Part shown: positions 1-5,938 of the stretch, in pieces | Layout: every line of letters begins with the position of its first letter | Numbering within the stretch: the first letter of the stretch is position 1 | Assembly (NCBI GenBank): GCA_007130555.1 | Contig: SLSH01000296.1 | Span: forward strand, 1-8,857 | DNA length: 8,857 nt | Reading direction: 5' to 3' | Origin: Bacteroidales bacterium | GTDB taxonomy: Bacteria > Bacteroidota > Bacteroidia > Bacteroidales > ML635J-15 | Notes under the pieces: generated by a model | Databases searched by the model: none | The model's input: only the letters and a program-made list of their open reading frames with translations | Told to the model about the DNA's origin: nothing | Made by a program: the position numbers and the translations under genes

Positions 1-1141
1 AATAATTATTAATAAAATCCTGATAATCATTCTTTTTATTAAGATTTTTGTACCATAAATTTGGTGCAAATTCAATCTTTTTAGAATTAACACAATCTAA
101 TATATCAGTAATTTTTCTTTTATTTTGATTAAGTAAACTTTCTGCATAAGGGATAACTGATTTTTTATATACAGCATACAATGGTTCATAATATTCTGAT
201 TTAGAAACTGGTATTACAATGTCATAATTATCGGATATTTTAATCATTTTTTTAATAAATTTTATATTCATAATTGGGATATCACACGCAGTAATAAAAT
301 TCACATTATTATTTGAAACTTTTAGACATGATAATATTCCCATTAGTGGTCCTTTATCTTTTTCCATATCACTAATTACCGGTAATTCAAGAAAAGCAAA
401 TTTTTGCTTATCATTGGCACTAATTATAATCTGGTCAAAATAATCTTTTATCTGAGAAATTATATGAGATATTAGAGGTTTCCCATTTACAGGAAGTAAA
501 CTTTTATCATCACCGTGCATTCTGTCGCTTTCTCCTCCTGCAAGAATAATAGCAGTTGCTTGTTCTTTGAGCATCCAAGTATTATTTTTATGAACAATCC
601 TGTCAGGCTGAAAATTCCATTGCATATCATGAAATTCAATTATTTTGTCTGCCAGATGCATAGTTGAAACACAACTTTCCTTAATATTATCAACATGCAT
701 ATTTTTGATAACCACATAAAGACCTGGCTTTAAAAATTCTCTAATGCCATTTGATTCGCAAACGACAACAGTATTTTTCGGGATTTTCTTTAATAAATGT
801 AAAAAACCTTCCTTAAGTTTATCTTTCCGGCACTGAAGAAAAAAAACTTTTGATGCACCTGCATTAAGCATTTTGGAAGTATCTTTCTTACCACTAATAT
901 TTTTTTCTTCAATTATAACATATCCGTGCTCAGGCAATTCTCCGACTCTGCAATGTTTACATAAATTATCACAATTTTCTTTATTTATACAAACTCTCTT
1001 TACCTTAATTGCGATAATTTTAGATTTTTTTGAATTTCTGGAGATTATTTTACAAGCAAATTCTGTTTTACCTGCATTTCTTGCGAAAGAGCCTATAATA
1101 ATAAAATTTTTGAAGGATATTATTTCATTTTTCTTTTTCAC
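1..1141 (-). CDS. MobB-like / MobA fusion, molybdenum cofactor guanylyltransferase (3' end cut by window)
   Basis: The frame is open from a GTG at 1141 to the window edge (380 codons). The C-terminal domain (about 195-380) is MobA-like: it has LAGGESDRMHGDDK at 200-213, matching the nucleotide-binding loop and catalytic lysine of molybdopterin guanylyltransferases, then ACDIP, and near the edge YKNLNKKNDY, resembling the FxNINTPEDL motif that closes MobA, so only a few residues are missing. MobA transfers GMP from GTP to Mo-molybdopterin. The N-terminal domain (1-195) resembles MobB: a P-loop-like RNAGKT at 21-26, KKDTSKMLNAGA at 85-96 and CESNGIREFLKPG at 128-140. It also has four cysteines (C51, C57, C61, C64), a possible metal site. 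No in-frame ATG lies between the upstream stop at 1163-1165 and codon 91, which is past the P-loop, so GTG is the best start. It lies 13 nt after fdhD and is probably co-transcribed. MobA assignment strong, MobB moderate. Confidence 0.88.
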   Translation of the reverse strand, partial: MKKKNEIISFKNFIIIGSFARNAGKTEFACKIISRNSKKSKIIAIKVKRVCINKENCDNLCKHCRVGELPEHGYVIIEEKNISGKKDTSKMLNAGASKVFFLQCRKDKLKEGFLHLLKKIPKNTVVVCESNGIREFLKPGLYVVIKNMHVDNIKESCVSTMHLADKIIEFHDMQWNFQPDRIVHKNNTWMLKEQATAIILAGGESDRMHGDDKSLLPVNGKPLISHIISQIKDYFDQIIISANDKQKFAFLELPVISDMEKDKGPLMGILSCLKVSNNNVNFITACDIPIMNIKFIKKMIKISDNYDIVIPVSKSEYYEPLYAVYKKSVIPYAESLLNQNKRKITDILDCVNSKKIEFAPNLWYKNLNKKNDYQDFINNY

Positions 1142-1154
1142 AATTATAATTTTT

Positions 1155-1949
1155 CTAAGACTTTACTCTTTCAAAGCCGCTATAAATATTAAAATTATTA
1201 CTTCTTGCAAATCCAATAAGTGTTATATTATTTTGTTCTGCCAGTTCAATTCCTTTATATGTTGGAGCACTTCTTGAAACAATTATCTGAACTCCGGCAT
1301 TTATTGATTTCATAACAATTTCCGAAGAGATTCTTCCGCTTGTCAGCAATATTTTATCATCTAATGATTGTTTTTGAATATATAAAGAGCCAAAAACTTT
1401 ATCAACGGCATTGTGTCTTCCTATATCTTCACGAAAAACCAGAATATTCTGACTGTCTGCTAAAGCAGCGCTATGAACGCCTCCTGTCGTTTTGAATAAT
1501 TCTGATGTTTTATTGAATTCTATCATTAACCCCGATATCTCATTTGCATTAATTGTTATTTCTGCAAGGTTCCTTTCTCCTCGTTTTAATCTGATAAATA
1601 TTGAATCCCCGGAAGCACAACCTAAAGGTTTAATCACTTGGTATTCAGATTCTTGTAAAATGTTATTGTTTTCAAGTGTTACATCATACTTTTGCTTATC
1701 AGAGATATATTCTATATTAATAAGTTTATTCCTTTCCCAGACCACTCCTGAACTTATAAGATACCCGACTACCAGATCATCCATATTAGAAAGAGTACAA
1801 GTCAAAATTCCGATAATCTCACATTGTAAACTTATAACAAATGAAGTTTCATTTACAATAATATCGTTAACTTCAGTCTTTATTCCGTTTTTAAAGCGAA
1901 TAATTTTTTTAATCTTAGTGTCTTCAACTTTATTCTGCAGATTATTCAT
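1155..1949 (-). CDS. fdhD: FdhD, sulfur carrier protein for formate dehydrogenase
   Basis: 264 residues, a normal length for FdhD. Family signatures in order are GC at 110-111 (sulfur-carrying cysteine region), TGGVHSAAL at 155-163, EDIGRHNAVDKV at 174-185, TSGRISSEIV at 203-212 and SRSAPT at 225-230. In E. coli, FdhD takes sulfur from the cysteine desulfurase IscS and passes it to the bis-MGD cofactor of formate dehydrogenase; it is cytoplasmic. The E. coli protein has a CxxC pair; here the loop reads GCASGD with a single cysteine (C111), so any second thiol of a CxxC pair is absent. The ATG at 1949 gives a full-length protein. The downstream mob fusion works on the same cofactor, supporting a joint role. 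The 241 bp upstream hold the inverted-repeat element at 2029-2153, which contains a possible promoter pointing at this gene. Confidence 0.95.
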   Translation of the reverse strand: MNNLQNKVEDTKIKKIIRFKNGIKTEVNDIIVNETSFVISLQCEIIGILTCTLSNMDDLVVGYLISSGVVWERNKLINIEYISDKQKYDVTLENNNILQESEYQVIKPLGCASGDSIFIRLKRGERNLAEITINANEISGLMIEFNKTSELFKTTGGVHSAALADSQNILVFREDIGRHNAVDKVFGSLYIQKQSLDDKILLTSGRISSEIVMKSINAGVQIIVSRSAPTYKGIELAEQNNITLIGFARSNNFNIYSGFERVKS

Positions 1950-2028
1950 TTTATTTTATATATAAAAATATTTTTACAATTATAAACAAAATTTATTTGT
2001 AATTTATTTTACGATTATTTAAATTAAT

Positions 2029-2049
2029 AATCACTATTGTCCGATAAAA
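2029..2049 (+). repeat. left terminal inverted repeat
   Basis: Begins AATCACTATTGTCC. Every one of its 21 positions pairs with 2133-2153. The next outward pair (2028/2154) is T/T and breaks the match, which defines the edge. Confidence 0.9.
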
Positions 2050-2084
2050 CTTTAGTGGTTATTTTGTTATTCTTGATATATGCA

Positions 2085-2122
2085 GTCCCTATCTTTGTGC
2101 CATATGGCACAAATATAGGGAC
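2085..2122. repeat. 38-bp near-perfect palindrome inside the element
   Basis: The two halves, centred between 2103 and 2104, pair at 18 of 19 positions; the one mismatch is C2093/T2114. The innermost 20 bp, TTTGTGCCATATGGCACAAA (2094-2113), are perfectly palindromic. The centre is offset about 12 bp from that of the outer repeats, so this is a separate structure nested inside them. It could be a protein-binding operator, a cruciform or an RNA hairpin. Confidence 0.85.
2110..2117 (-). promoter_or_regulatory. candidate -7 promoter motif facing fdhD
   Basis: On the minus strand this reads TATATTTG, a full match to the Bacteroidota -7 consensus TAnnTTTG. It points toward fdhD, whose start codon lies about 160 nt downstream. 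The nearest TTG that could serve as a -33 element is 25 nt upstream, wider than usual. Such motifs arise by chance in AT-rich DNA. Confidence 0.35.
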
Positions 2123-2132
2123 GATATATAAT

Positions 2133-2153
2133 TTTTATCGGACAATAGTGATT
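2133..2153 (-). repeat. right terminal inverted repeat
   Basis: Exact reverse complement of 2029-2049, ending GGACAATAGTGATT. A T-run continues beyond it to 2159. Confidence 0.9.
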
Positions 2154-2190
2154 TTTTTTATTGAATTTTATATATCATAAAAAAAGCGAA

Positions 2191-2577
2191 TTACTTTATA
2201 TACTGATATATCCTGCTTATCAAAACAAATCCTCCGACAGTTAACAGTATTCCTAATACATTGTTTGCCAGTATATTGATTATTCCCAGTCTGATTTCAT
2301 TATCTCTGAACAAATTCATTGTTTCAACAGAGAAAGCCGAAAAAGTTGTAAATCCTCCCAGTAATCCTATAAAAATAAAAGTACGTAAATTTACAGAAAT
2401 GTTACCTTGCTCTGCAATCCCCCATATCAGTCCTATAAGAAGACATCCTGCTAGATTTACAATTAGTGTACCTAAAGGAAAGGTTCCGTCGGAATATTTT
2501 TGCATAAACTCCGAAACAGAATAACGAACCAGTGAACCCAAAGCTCCGCCAAGTAAAACTAAAATTATTTTTGCCAT
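2191..2577 (-). CDS. crcB: CrcB/Fluc fluoride ion channel
   Basis: 128 residues, the usual size of this inner-membrane family, which exports fluoride as a dual-topology dimer. Visible signatures are GGALGSLVRY at 10-19, GTLIVNLAGCLLIG at 36-49 (including the conserved pore asparagine N41) and GGFTTFSAFSVE at 74-85 (the phenylalanine-rich, Na-binding signature). Four hydrophobic segments lie at about 3-20, 34-54, 66-84 and 98-121. It is a single-copy gene here, with no second crcB half beside it. The ATG at 2577 opens the protein just before the first family motif. It is transcribed away from the GSCFA gene; a -7-type promoter motif lies 32 nt upstream. I found no fluoride riboswitch in the leader. 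Confidence 0.96.
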   Translation of the reverse strand: MAKIILVLLGGALGSLVRYSVSEFMQKYSDGTFPLGTLIVNLAGCLLIGLIWGIAEQGNISVNLRTFIFIGLLGGFTTFSAFSVETMNLFRDNEIRLGIINILANNVLGILLTVGGFVLISRIYQYIK

Positions 2578-2609
2578 CTTTTAAATTGTTTATAAATTTA
2601 ATAAAAACA

Positions 2610-2617
2610 CAAAATTA
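2610..2617 (-). promoter_or_regulatory. candidate -7 promoter motif for crcB
   Basis: The minus strand reads TAATTTTG, matching TAnnTTTG, 32 nt before the crcB start codon. No well-spaced -33 element is evident. Confidence 0.45.
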
Positions 2618-2678
2618 TAATTATATTCCAAAGGCTTAAATAATTTTTAATGATAAAATATGATTATCTAAATTATAT

Positions 2679-2686
2679 TATTTTTG
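2679..2686 (+). promoter_or_regulatory. candidate -7 promoter motif for the GSCFA gene
   Basis: TATTTTTG matches TAnnTTTG and ends 30 nt before the preferred ATG at 2717. If used, transcription would start a few bases downstream, so the in-frame TTG at 2684, which overlaps the motif, could not be the translation start. Confidence 0.5.
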
Positions 2687-2716
2687 CAAATATTTTTAAC
2701 CAATACATTTTACCAC

Positions 2717-3697
2717 ATGAAATTCAGAACAATTGTAGAATTACCGGAATATAATTTTAAGATAAGTCATAAAAAAAAATGCCTTTTAACAGGTTCGTGC
2801 TTTGCAAATAATATCGGTGAAGTACTTACTAAGAATAAGTTTCCTTGTATTTATAATCCTACAGGAATTCTTTACAATCCTTTTTCGATTTCGGAAAGTA
2901 TTGAAACTGCTTTAAGCAGACGGACTGTTACTAAATCCGAATTATTTTATGATAATGGGTTGTGGAATCATTATAATTTTCACAGTAGTTTTTCGTCTCC
3001 TGATGCGGAAAAATGTTTGGAGAATATAAATACTGCAATTCATCTTACCAGTTCAGCTTTAATTTCCGGGGATTTTTTATTTATAAGTTTTGGGACGGCA
3101 TATTGCTATATTTTAAAGGATTCAGATTCAATAGTATCAAATTGTCATAAACAAAATCCCTCAATTTTTGAAAGAAAATTGTTAACTGTAGCTGAAATAA
3201 GCAAGAAATTAACCGAAATAAGCAAGAAACTTCTTGAATTAAATCCGAAACTTAAAATAATTTTCACGATAAGTCCTATCCGCCACTGGAAAGACGGAGC
3301 AATTAATAATCAAATAAGCAAATCCTCTTTATTTCTTGCCATTAAGTCGGTTATGGAAAATTTATCTGCCGGCACGGCTTACTATTTTCCTGCTTATGAA
3401 ATTGTGCAGGATGAATTGCGTGATTATCGCTTTTATGCCGAGGATATGTTACATCCTTCCGTAACGGCAATAAATTACTTATGGGAAAAATTCGGAGATG
3501 CTTTTTTTGACTCCGAAACCAAAAAATTAAATGATAAAATTGCAAAAATCATAAAAGCCTCTGAACATAAACCCTTTAACAGAGACACAAAAGAATACAG
3601 GGATTTTTGCGAAAAATACCTTAAACTAATTGAAGACATTGAAAGAGAATTTCCCGAATTAGATTTTAGCTTGGAGAAAACAGTTTTTCAAGAATAA
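2717..3697 (+). CDS. GSCFA-domain protein (SGNH-hydrolase-like family)
   Basis: 326 residues from the ATG at 2717. A TTG 33 nt upstream would add 11 residues, but the ATG places MKFRT at the N terminus, as I recall for Bacteroidota members, and the TTG overlaps a promoter motif. The name-giving GSCFA is at 26-30, followed by YNPTGILYNP at 46-55, FGTAY at 125-129, SPIRHWKDG at 186-194 and DMLHPS at 243-248. The family resembles SGNH esterases; by analogy S27 would be the nucleophile and D243/H246 the other catalytic residues, but no substrate is established. There is no signal peptide, so it is probably cytoplasmic. A seven-residue tandem repeat (EISKKLT/EISKKLL) lies near residues 160-173. 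It is separated from rbfA by 79 nt containing a promoter motif, so it is probably its own unit. Confidence 0.9.
   Translation: MKFRTIVELPEYNFKISHKKKCLLTGSCFANNIGEVLTKNKFPCIYNPTGILYNPFSISESIETALSRRTVTKSELFYDNGLWNHYNFHSSFSSPDAEKCLENINTAIHLTSSALISGDFLFISFGTAYCYILKDSDSIVSNCHKQNPSIFERKLLTVAEISKKLTEISKKLLELNPKLKIIFTISPIRHWKDGAINNQISKSSLFLAIKSVMENLSAGTAYYFPAYEIVQDELRDYRFYAEDMLHPSVTAINYLWEKFGDAFFDSETKKLNDKIAKIIKASEHKPFNRDTKEYRDFCEKYLKLIEDIEREFPELDFSLEKTVFQE
3194..3235 (+). repeat. two-copy 21-bp tandem repeat inside the GSCFA gene
   Basis: GAAATAAGCAAGAAA occurs at 3194-3208 and again, 21 bp later, at 3215-3229, in frame. It encodes EISKKLT then EISKKLL in a helical, lysine-rich stretch. The period of exactly seven codons keeps the frame and suggests a recent slippage duplication. 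Confidence 0.75.
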
Positions 3698-3746
3698 CCC
3701 GTTAATAGATTTATAAATAAAATTTCTGTCTGTAATTTAAAAAGTG

Positions 3747-3754
3747 TATTTTTG
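3747..3754 (+). promoter_or_regulatory. candidate -7 promoter motif for the rbfA operon
   Basis: TATTTTTG matches TAnnTTTG and ends 22 nt before the rbfA ATG, with nearly the same layout as the motif before the GSCFA gene. It would drive the five closely spaced genes that follow. Confidence 0.5.
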
Positions 3755-3776
3755 ACAAAATATACTATATTAAATA

Positions 3777-4115
3777 ATGTATTCTAAACGTCAAAATCAG
3801 GTATCAAATTTTCTCAGGAAAGAGTTGGGGGAATTATTTTTAATAAATGCAGGCGAATGGGCTCCAAAAAAAATGCTGACAATAACCGTTGTTCGTATTA
3901 CCAAAGACCTTAGTATCGCGAATATTTACGTAAGTGTTTTTCCTTCAGGAGATTGTTCGAAAAATATTGATTTACTAAATAAAAATGTGGCAAAAATCAG
4001 ATTTGAATTGGGTAAACGCATTAAAAATCAGTTAAAAAAAATTCCCGAATTAAATTTTCATCTGGATGATTCTCTTGATTATATTGATAAAATAGACCGG
4101 GCTTTAAAAAAATAA
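3777..4115 (+). CDS. rbfA: RbfA, 30S ribosome-binding factor
   Basis: 112 residues, the normal size. The pattern fits RbfA: an N-terminal helix with basic residues (KRQNQVSNFLRKEL), the strand region LTITVVRITKDLSIANIYVS (about 34-53), a central helix ending IRFELGKRIKNQL, then KIPELNFHLDDSLDY (about 88-102), the conserved P-x-L-x-F-x-x-D-x-S element of the KH-like fold. RbfA binds the immature small ribosomal subunit and helps mature the 5' end of 16S rRNA; it matters most in the cold. It is cytoplasmic. The next gene starts 4 nt after its stop, so translation is probably coupled. Gene order rbfA then a LolC/E-like permease is, as I recall, common in Bacteroidota. Confidence 0.94.
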   Translation: MYSKRQNQVSNFLRKELGELFLINAGEWAPKKMLTITVVRITKDLSIANIYVSVFPSGDCSKNIDLLNKNVAKIRFELGKRIKNQLKKIPELNFHLDDSLDYIDKIDRALKK

Positions 4116-4119
4116 AAAA

Positions 4120-5352
4120 TTGAACTTTCCTGTTTACATAGCAAAAAGATATTTAATATCTAAAAAATCCAAAAATGTAATTAATATCATAAGTTTAATT
4201 TCAATTTTCGGAGTTGCAATCGGTACTGCCGCATTGGTAATTATTTTATCTGTTTTTAACGGATTTGAAGATTTGCTTAAAAGACTTAATAATTCCTTTG
4301 ATCCTGATATTAAAATAGAAGCAAAATACGGCAAAACATTTATTCCTGATAATCAGACTATCGAGAAAATAAATAATCTGGATTTTATTGAAGCATATTC
4401 TTTTTGTCTGGAAGAAAATGCAATGTTGGAATTTGGCGACAGACAGATTATTGCAACAATAAAAGGGGTTGATTCTGAATTTATAAATGTATCGGGATTA
4501 GATTCAATGATAATCAGCGGAAATTATATGAATTATTTTCATGATGTTCCTGTTGCTGTCGCAGGTAGAGGAATTGCTTATGACTTGCAACTGAATATAA
4601 ATTTTTCTGCACCGATAAGCGTTTATGTCCCGAGCCGGACAAGGCAACTAAGAGGGAGTTTTCAGGATGCAACCGATAATATAAACAGATTACATGTATA
4701 TGCAGGAGGTTTTTTCGCCATCCAGCAGGAATACGACACCAAATATGTTATATTACCATTAAAAGAGGTACAAAATTTGCTTGAATTTGATAATGATATT
4801 TCGAGTTTGGAAATTAAACTGAAAAAAGGCAGTTCGGTAAAAAATGCCGTAAGAACTCTGGAAAAGATTTTCGGAGATGATTTTTTTGTAAAAGACAGAA
4901 ATATGCAGCATGAATATGCTTATAAAATTATGAAAGCAGAAAAATGGACAATTTTTATGATTTTAGTATTTATTTTGCTAATTGCCTCGTTTAATGTTAT
5001 CGGTTCGCTTACAATGCTGATAATTGACAAGAAAAATGATATAAAAATTCTGAAAAGCATGGGGGCAAATAATAATCTTATTCGTAAAATATTTTTCTTC
5101 GAAGGAATTTTTATAAGCCTCTGTGGTGCAATAGCAGGAATAGTTTTCGGGGGAGTAATTTGCTGGCTACAAATGAAATACGGATTTGTTTCATTAGGTA
5201 CTTCGGGTTCTTTTATTATTGATGCATATCCGGTTTATATAAAAGCGATTGATGTTTTATACATATTTTTTGCAGTAATGCTTATCGGTATTGTGGCAGC
5301 ATGGTATCCTGTAAGATATATAACGAAAAAATTTGTAAGTATTGACTATTAA
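4120..5352 (+). CDS. FtsX-like ABC permease, LolC/LolE type
   Basis: 410 residues with the MacB/LolC layout: one N-terminal membrane helix (about 22-46), a large periplasmic domain (about 47-272), and three C-terminal helices (about 277-299, 325-349, 377-399). After helix two comes MLIIDKKNDIKILKSMGA (299-316), the cytoplasmic coupling segment that contacts the ATPase. Such permeases pair with a LolD-type ATPase to release lipoproteins from the inner membrane; no ATPase gene is in the window, so the partner is elsewhere. The start is TTG: it places the protein at MNFPVYIAKRYL, which I recognise as the usual N terminus of this family, and no ATG precedes the first helix. It begins 4 nt after the rbfA stop. 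Exact substrate is not provable from sequence; lipoprotein release is the best guess. Confidence 0.9.
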   Translation: MNFPVYIAKRYLISKKSKNVINIISLISIFGVAIGTAALVIILSVFNGFEDLLKRLNNSFDPDIKIEAKYGKTFIPDNQTIEKINNLDFIEAYSFCLEENAMLEFGDRQIIATIKGVDSEFINVSGLDSMIISGNYMNYFHDVPVAVAGRGIAYDLQLNINFSAPISVYVPSRTRQLRGSFQDATDNINRLHVYAGGFFAIQQEYDTKYVILPLKEVQNLLEFDNDISSLEIKLKKGSSVKNAVRTLEKIFGDDFFVKDRNMQHEYAYKIMKAEKWTIFMILVFILLIASFNVIGSLTMLIIDKKNDIKILKSMGANNNLIRKIFFFEGIFISLCGAIAGIVFGGVICWLQMKYGFVSLGTSGSFIIDAYPVYIKAIDVLYIFFAVMLIGIVAAWYPVRYITKKFVSIDY

Positions 5353-5365
5353 TTATTATAATTTT

Positions 5366-5929
5366 ATGAAAAAAATATTGTTATCCATAATCATTATTTT
5401 TTCTATAATAATAAGTCTTGCACAGGAAAGCAGGCATCCTACTTCAACTCTGATTCAAGGTAATTTTGTTTTAGGAGGGAAAGTTACTCATAAAACTATG
5501 GTTTACAGATCAGGAATTAATCTTGATTTTGCCGTATTAAAAAGAATTAAACCTCAACTACAAGTCGGAGCAGGAAGCGGTGTGGTTATTCTGGAAGATG
5601 AAATTTTTATCCCTTTTTATGCAATTATTAAAACAAACTTTAAAGAAATTTTACCGTCTTATTATCTGACATTTAAAATCGGATATAGTTATGGAAATAA
5701 TTACAAAGTAAATTCATATACATATTATAATTACAGCGGAGGTCTGATTATTGAGCCGGGATTTGGATATCAGTTTCAATTAACGGAAACCACAAAATTT
5801 AATGCAGGTATTAAAGCAATCAGTCAGTTAGGGATATTAAATTATAAATCAGATGTATATCCTGAAGATTTATATAAAGAGAGGCTTCGCTTTTTATTAG
5901 TAGGCTTAAATTTTGGATTTGAATTTTAA
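5366..5929 (+). CDS. small exported beta-rich protein, probable outer-membrane barrel
   Basis: 187 residues from the ATG at 5366, chosen over an in-frame TTG at 5342 that overlaps the permease gene and would place eight residues before the signal peptide. MKKILLSIIIIFSIIISLAQ is a typical signal peptide with cleavage likely near residues 19-20. There is no lipobox. The mature part (about 167 residues) shows alternating, aromatic- and glycine-rich strands, for example LQVGAGSGVVIL, YYLTFKIGYSYG and FLLVGLNFGFEF, and ends in phenylalanine, as outer-membrane barrels often do. This suggests a small barrel of perhaps eight strands. No specific family is recognised. It starts 13 nt after the permease gene and ends 9 nt before the CotH-like gene, so it is probably part of the operon. 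Function unknown. Confidence 0.75.
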   Translation: MKKILLSIIIIFSIIISLAQESRHPTSTLIQGNFVLGGKVTHKTMVYRSGINLDFAVLKRIKPQLQVGAGSGVVILEDEIFIPFYAIIKTNFKEILPSYYLTFKIGYSYGNNYKVNSYTYYNYSGGLIIEPGFGYQFQLTETTKFNAGIKAISQLGILNYKSDVYPEDLYKERLRFLLVGLNFGFEF

Positions 5930-5938
5930 ATTAATTTT

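Larger units (their letters stand above)
2029..2153. mobile_element. MITE-like 125-bp element with 21-bp terminal inverted repeats
   Basis: Two perfectly complementary 21-bp arms (2029-2049 and 2133-2153; core CACTATTGTCCGATAAAA) bound 83 bp that contain a second, nearly perfect 38-bp palindrome. There is no ORF. Size, perfect terminal repeats and intergenic position between crcB and fdhD fit a miniature inverted-repeat transposable element whose partner transposase is elsewhere. No clear target-site duplication is visible in the AT-rich flanks, and I cannot name a parent insertion sequence, so mobility is inferred. The alternative is a large RNA or DNA hairpin with a regulatory or terminating role. 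On the plus strand the right arm runs into eight T's (2152-2159), but no plus-strand gene ends here. Confidence 0.55.

Noticed and set aside
873..1277. Plus-strand open frame encoding a phenylalanine- and isoleucine-rich protein
   Set aside because: It lies antisense to the well-supported mob fusion and fdhD genes and its composition is what the complement of lysine-rich AT-rich coding DNA produces.
1492..1965. Plus-strand open frame of 157 codons
   Set aside because: It is fully antisense to fdhD, which has clear family motifs, and has no recognisable features of its own.
2094..2113. CRP/FNR-type operator in the inner palindrome (TGTGCC-ATATGGCACA)
   Set aside because: It resembles a CRP half-site pair, but the motif differs from the consensus and the symmetry belongs to a longer palindrome inside a probable mobile element; the evidence is not enough to name a regulator.
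2133..2159. Intrinsic terminator on the plus strand (large hairpin followed by eight T's)
   Set aside because: No plus-strand gene leads into it; the T-run is better seen as part of the AT-rich flank of the inverted-repeat element.
2015..2165. Target-site duplication flanking the inverted repeats
   Set aside because: The flanks (AAATTAAT on the left, TTTTTTAT on the right) share no clear direct repeat; any match of two or three bases is meaningless in such AT-rich DNA.
2170..2190. Rho-independent terminator for crcB
   Set aside because: There is a run of seven T's on the minus strand after the stop codon, but no convincing GC-containing stem directly before it.
2578..2680. Fluoride riboswitch upstream of crcB
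   Set aside because: The leader is almost entirely A and T and lacks the conserved G/C-rich stems of the crcB motif RNA.
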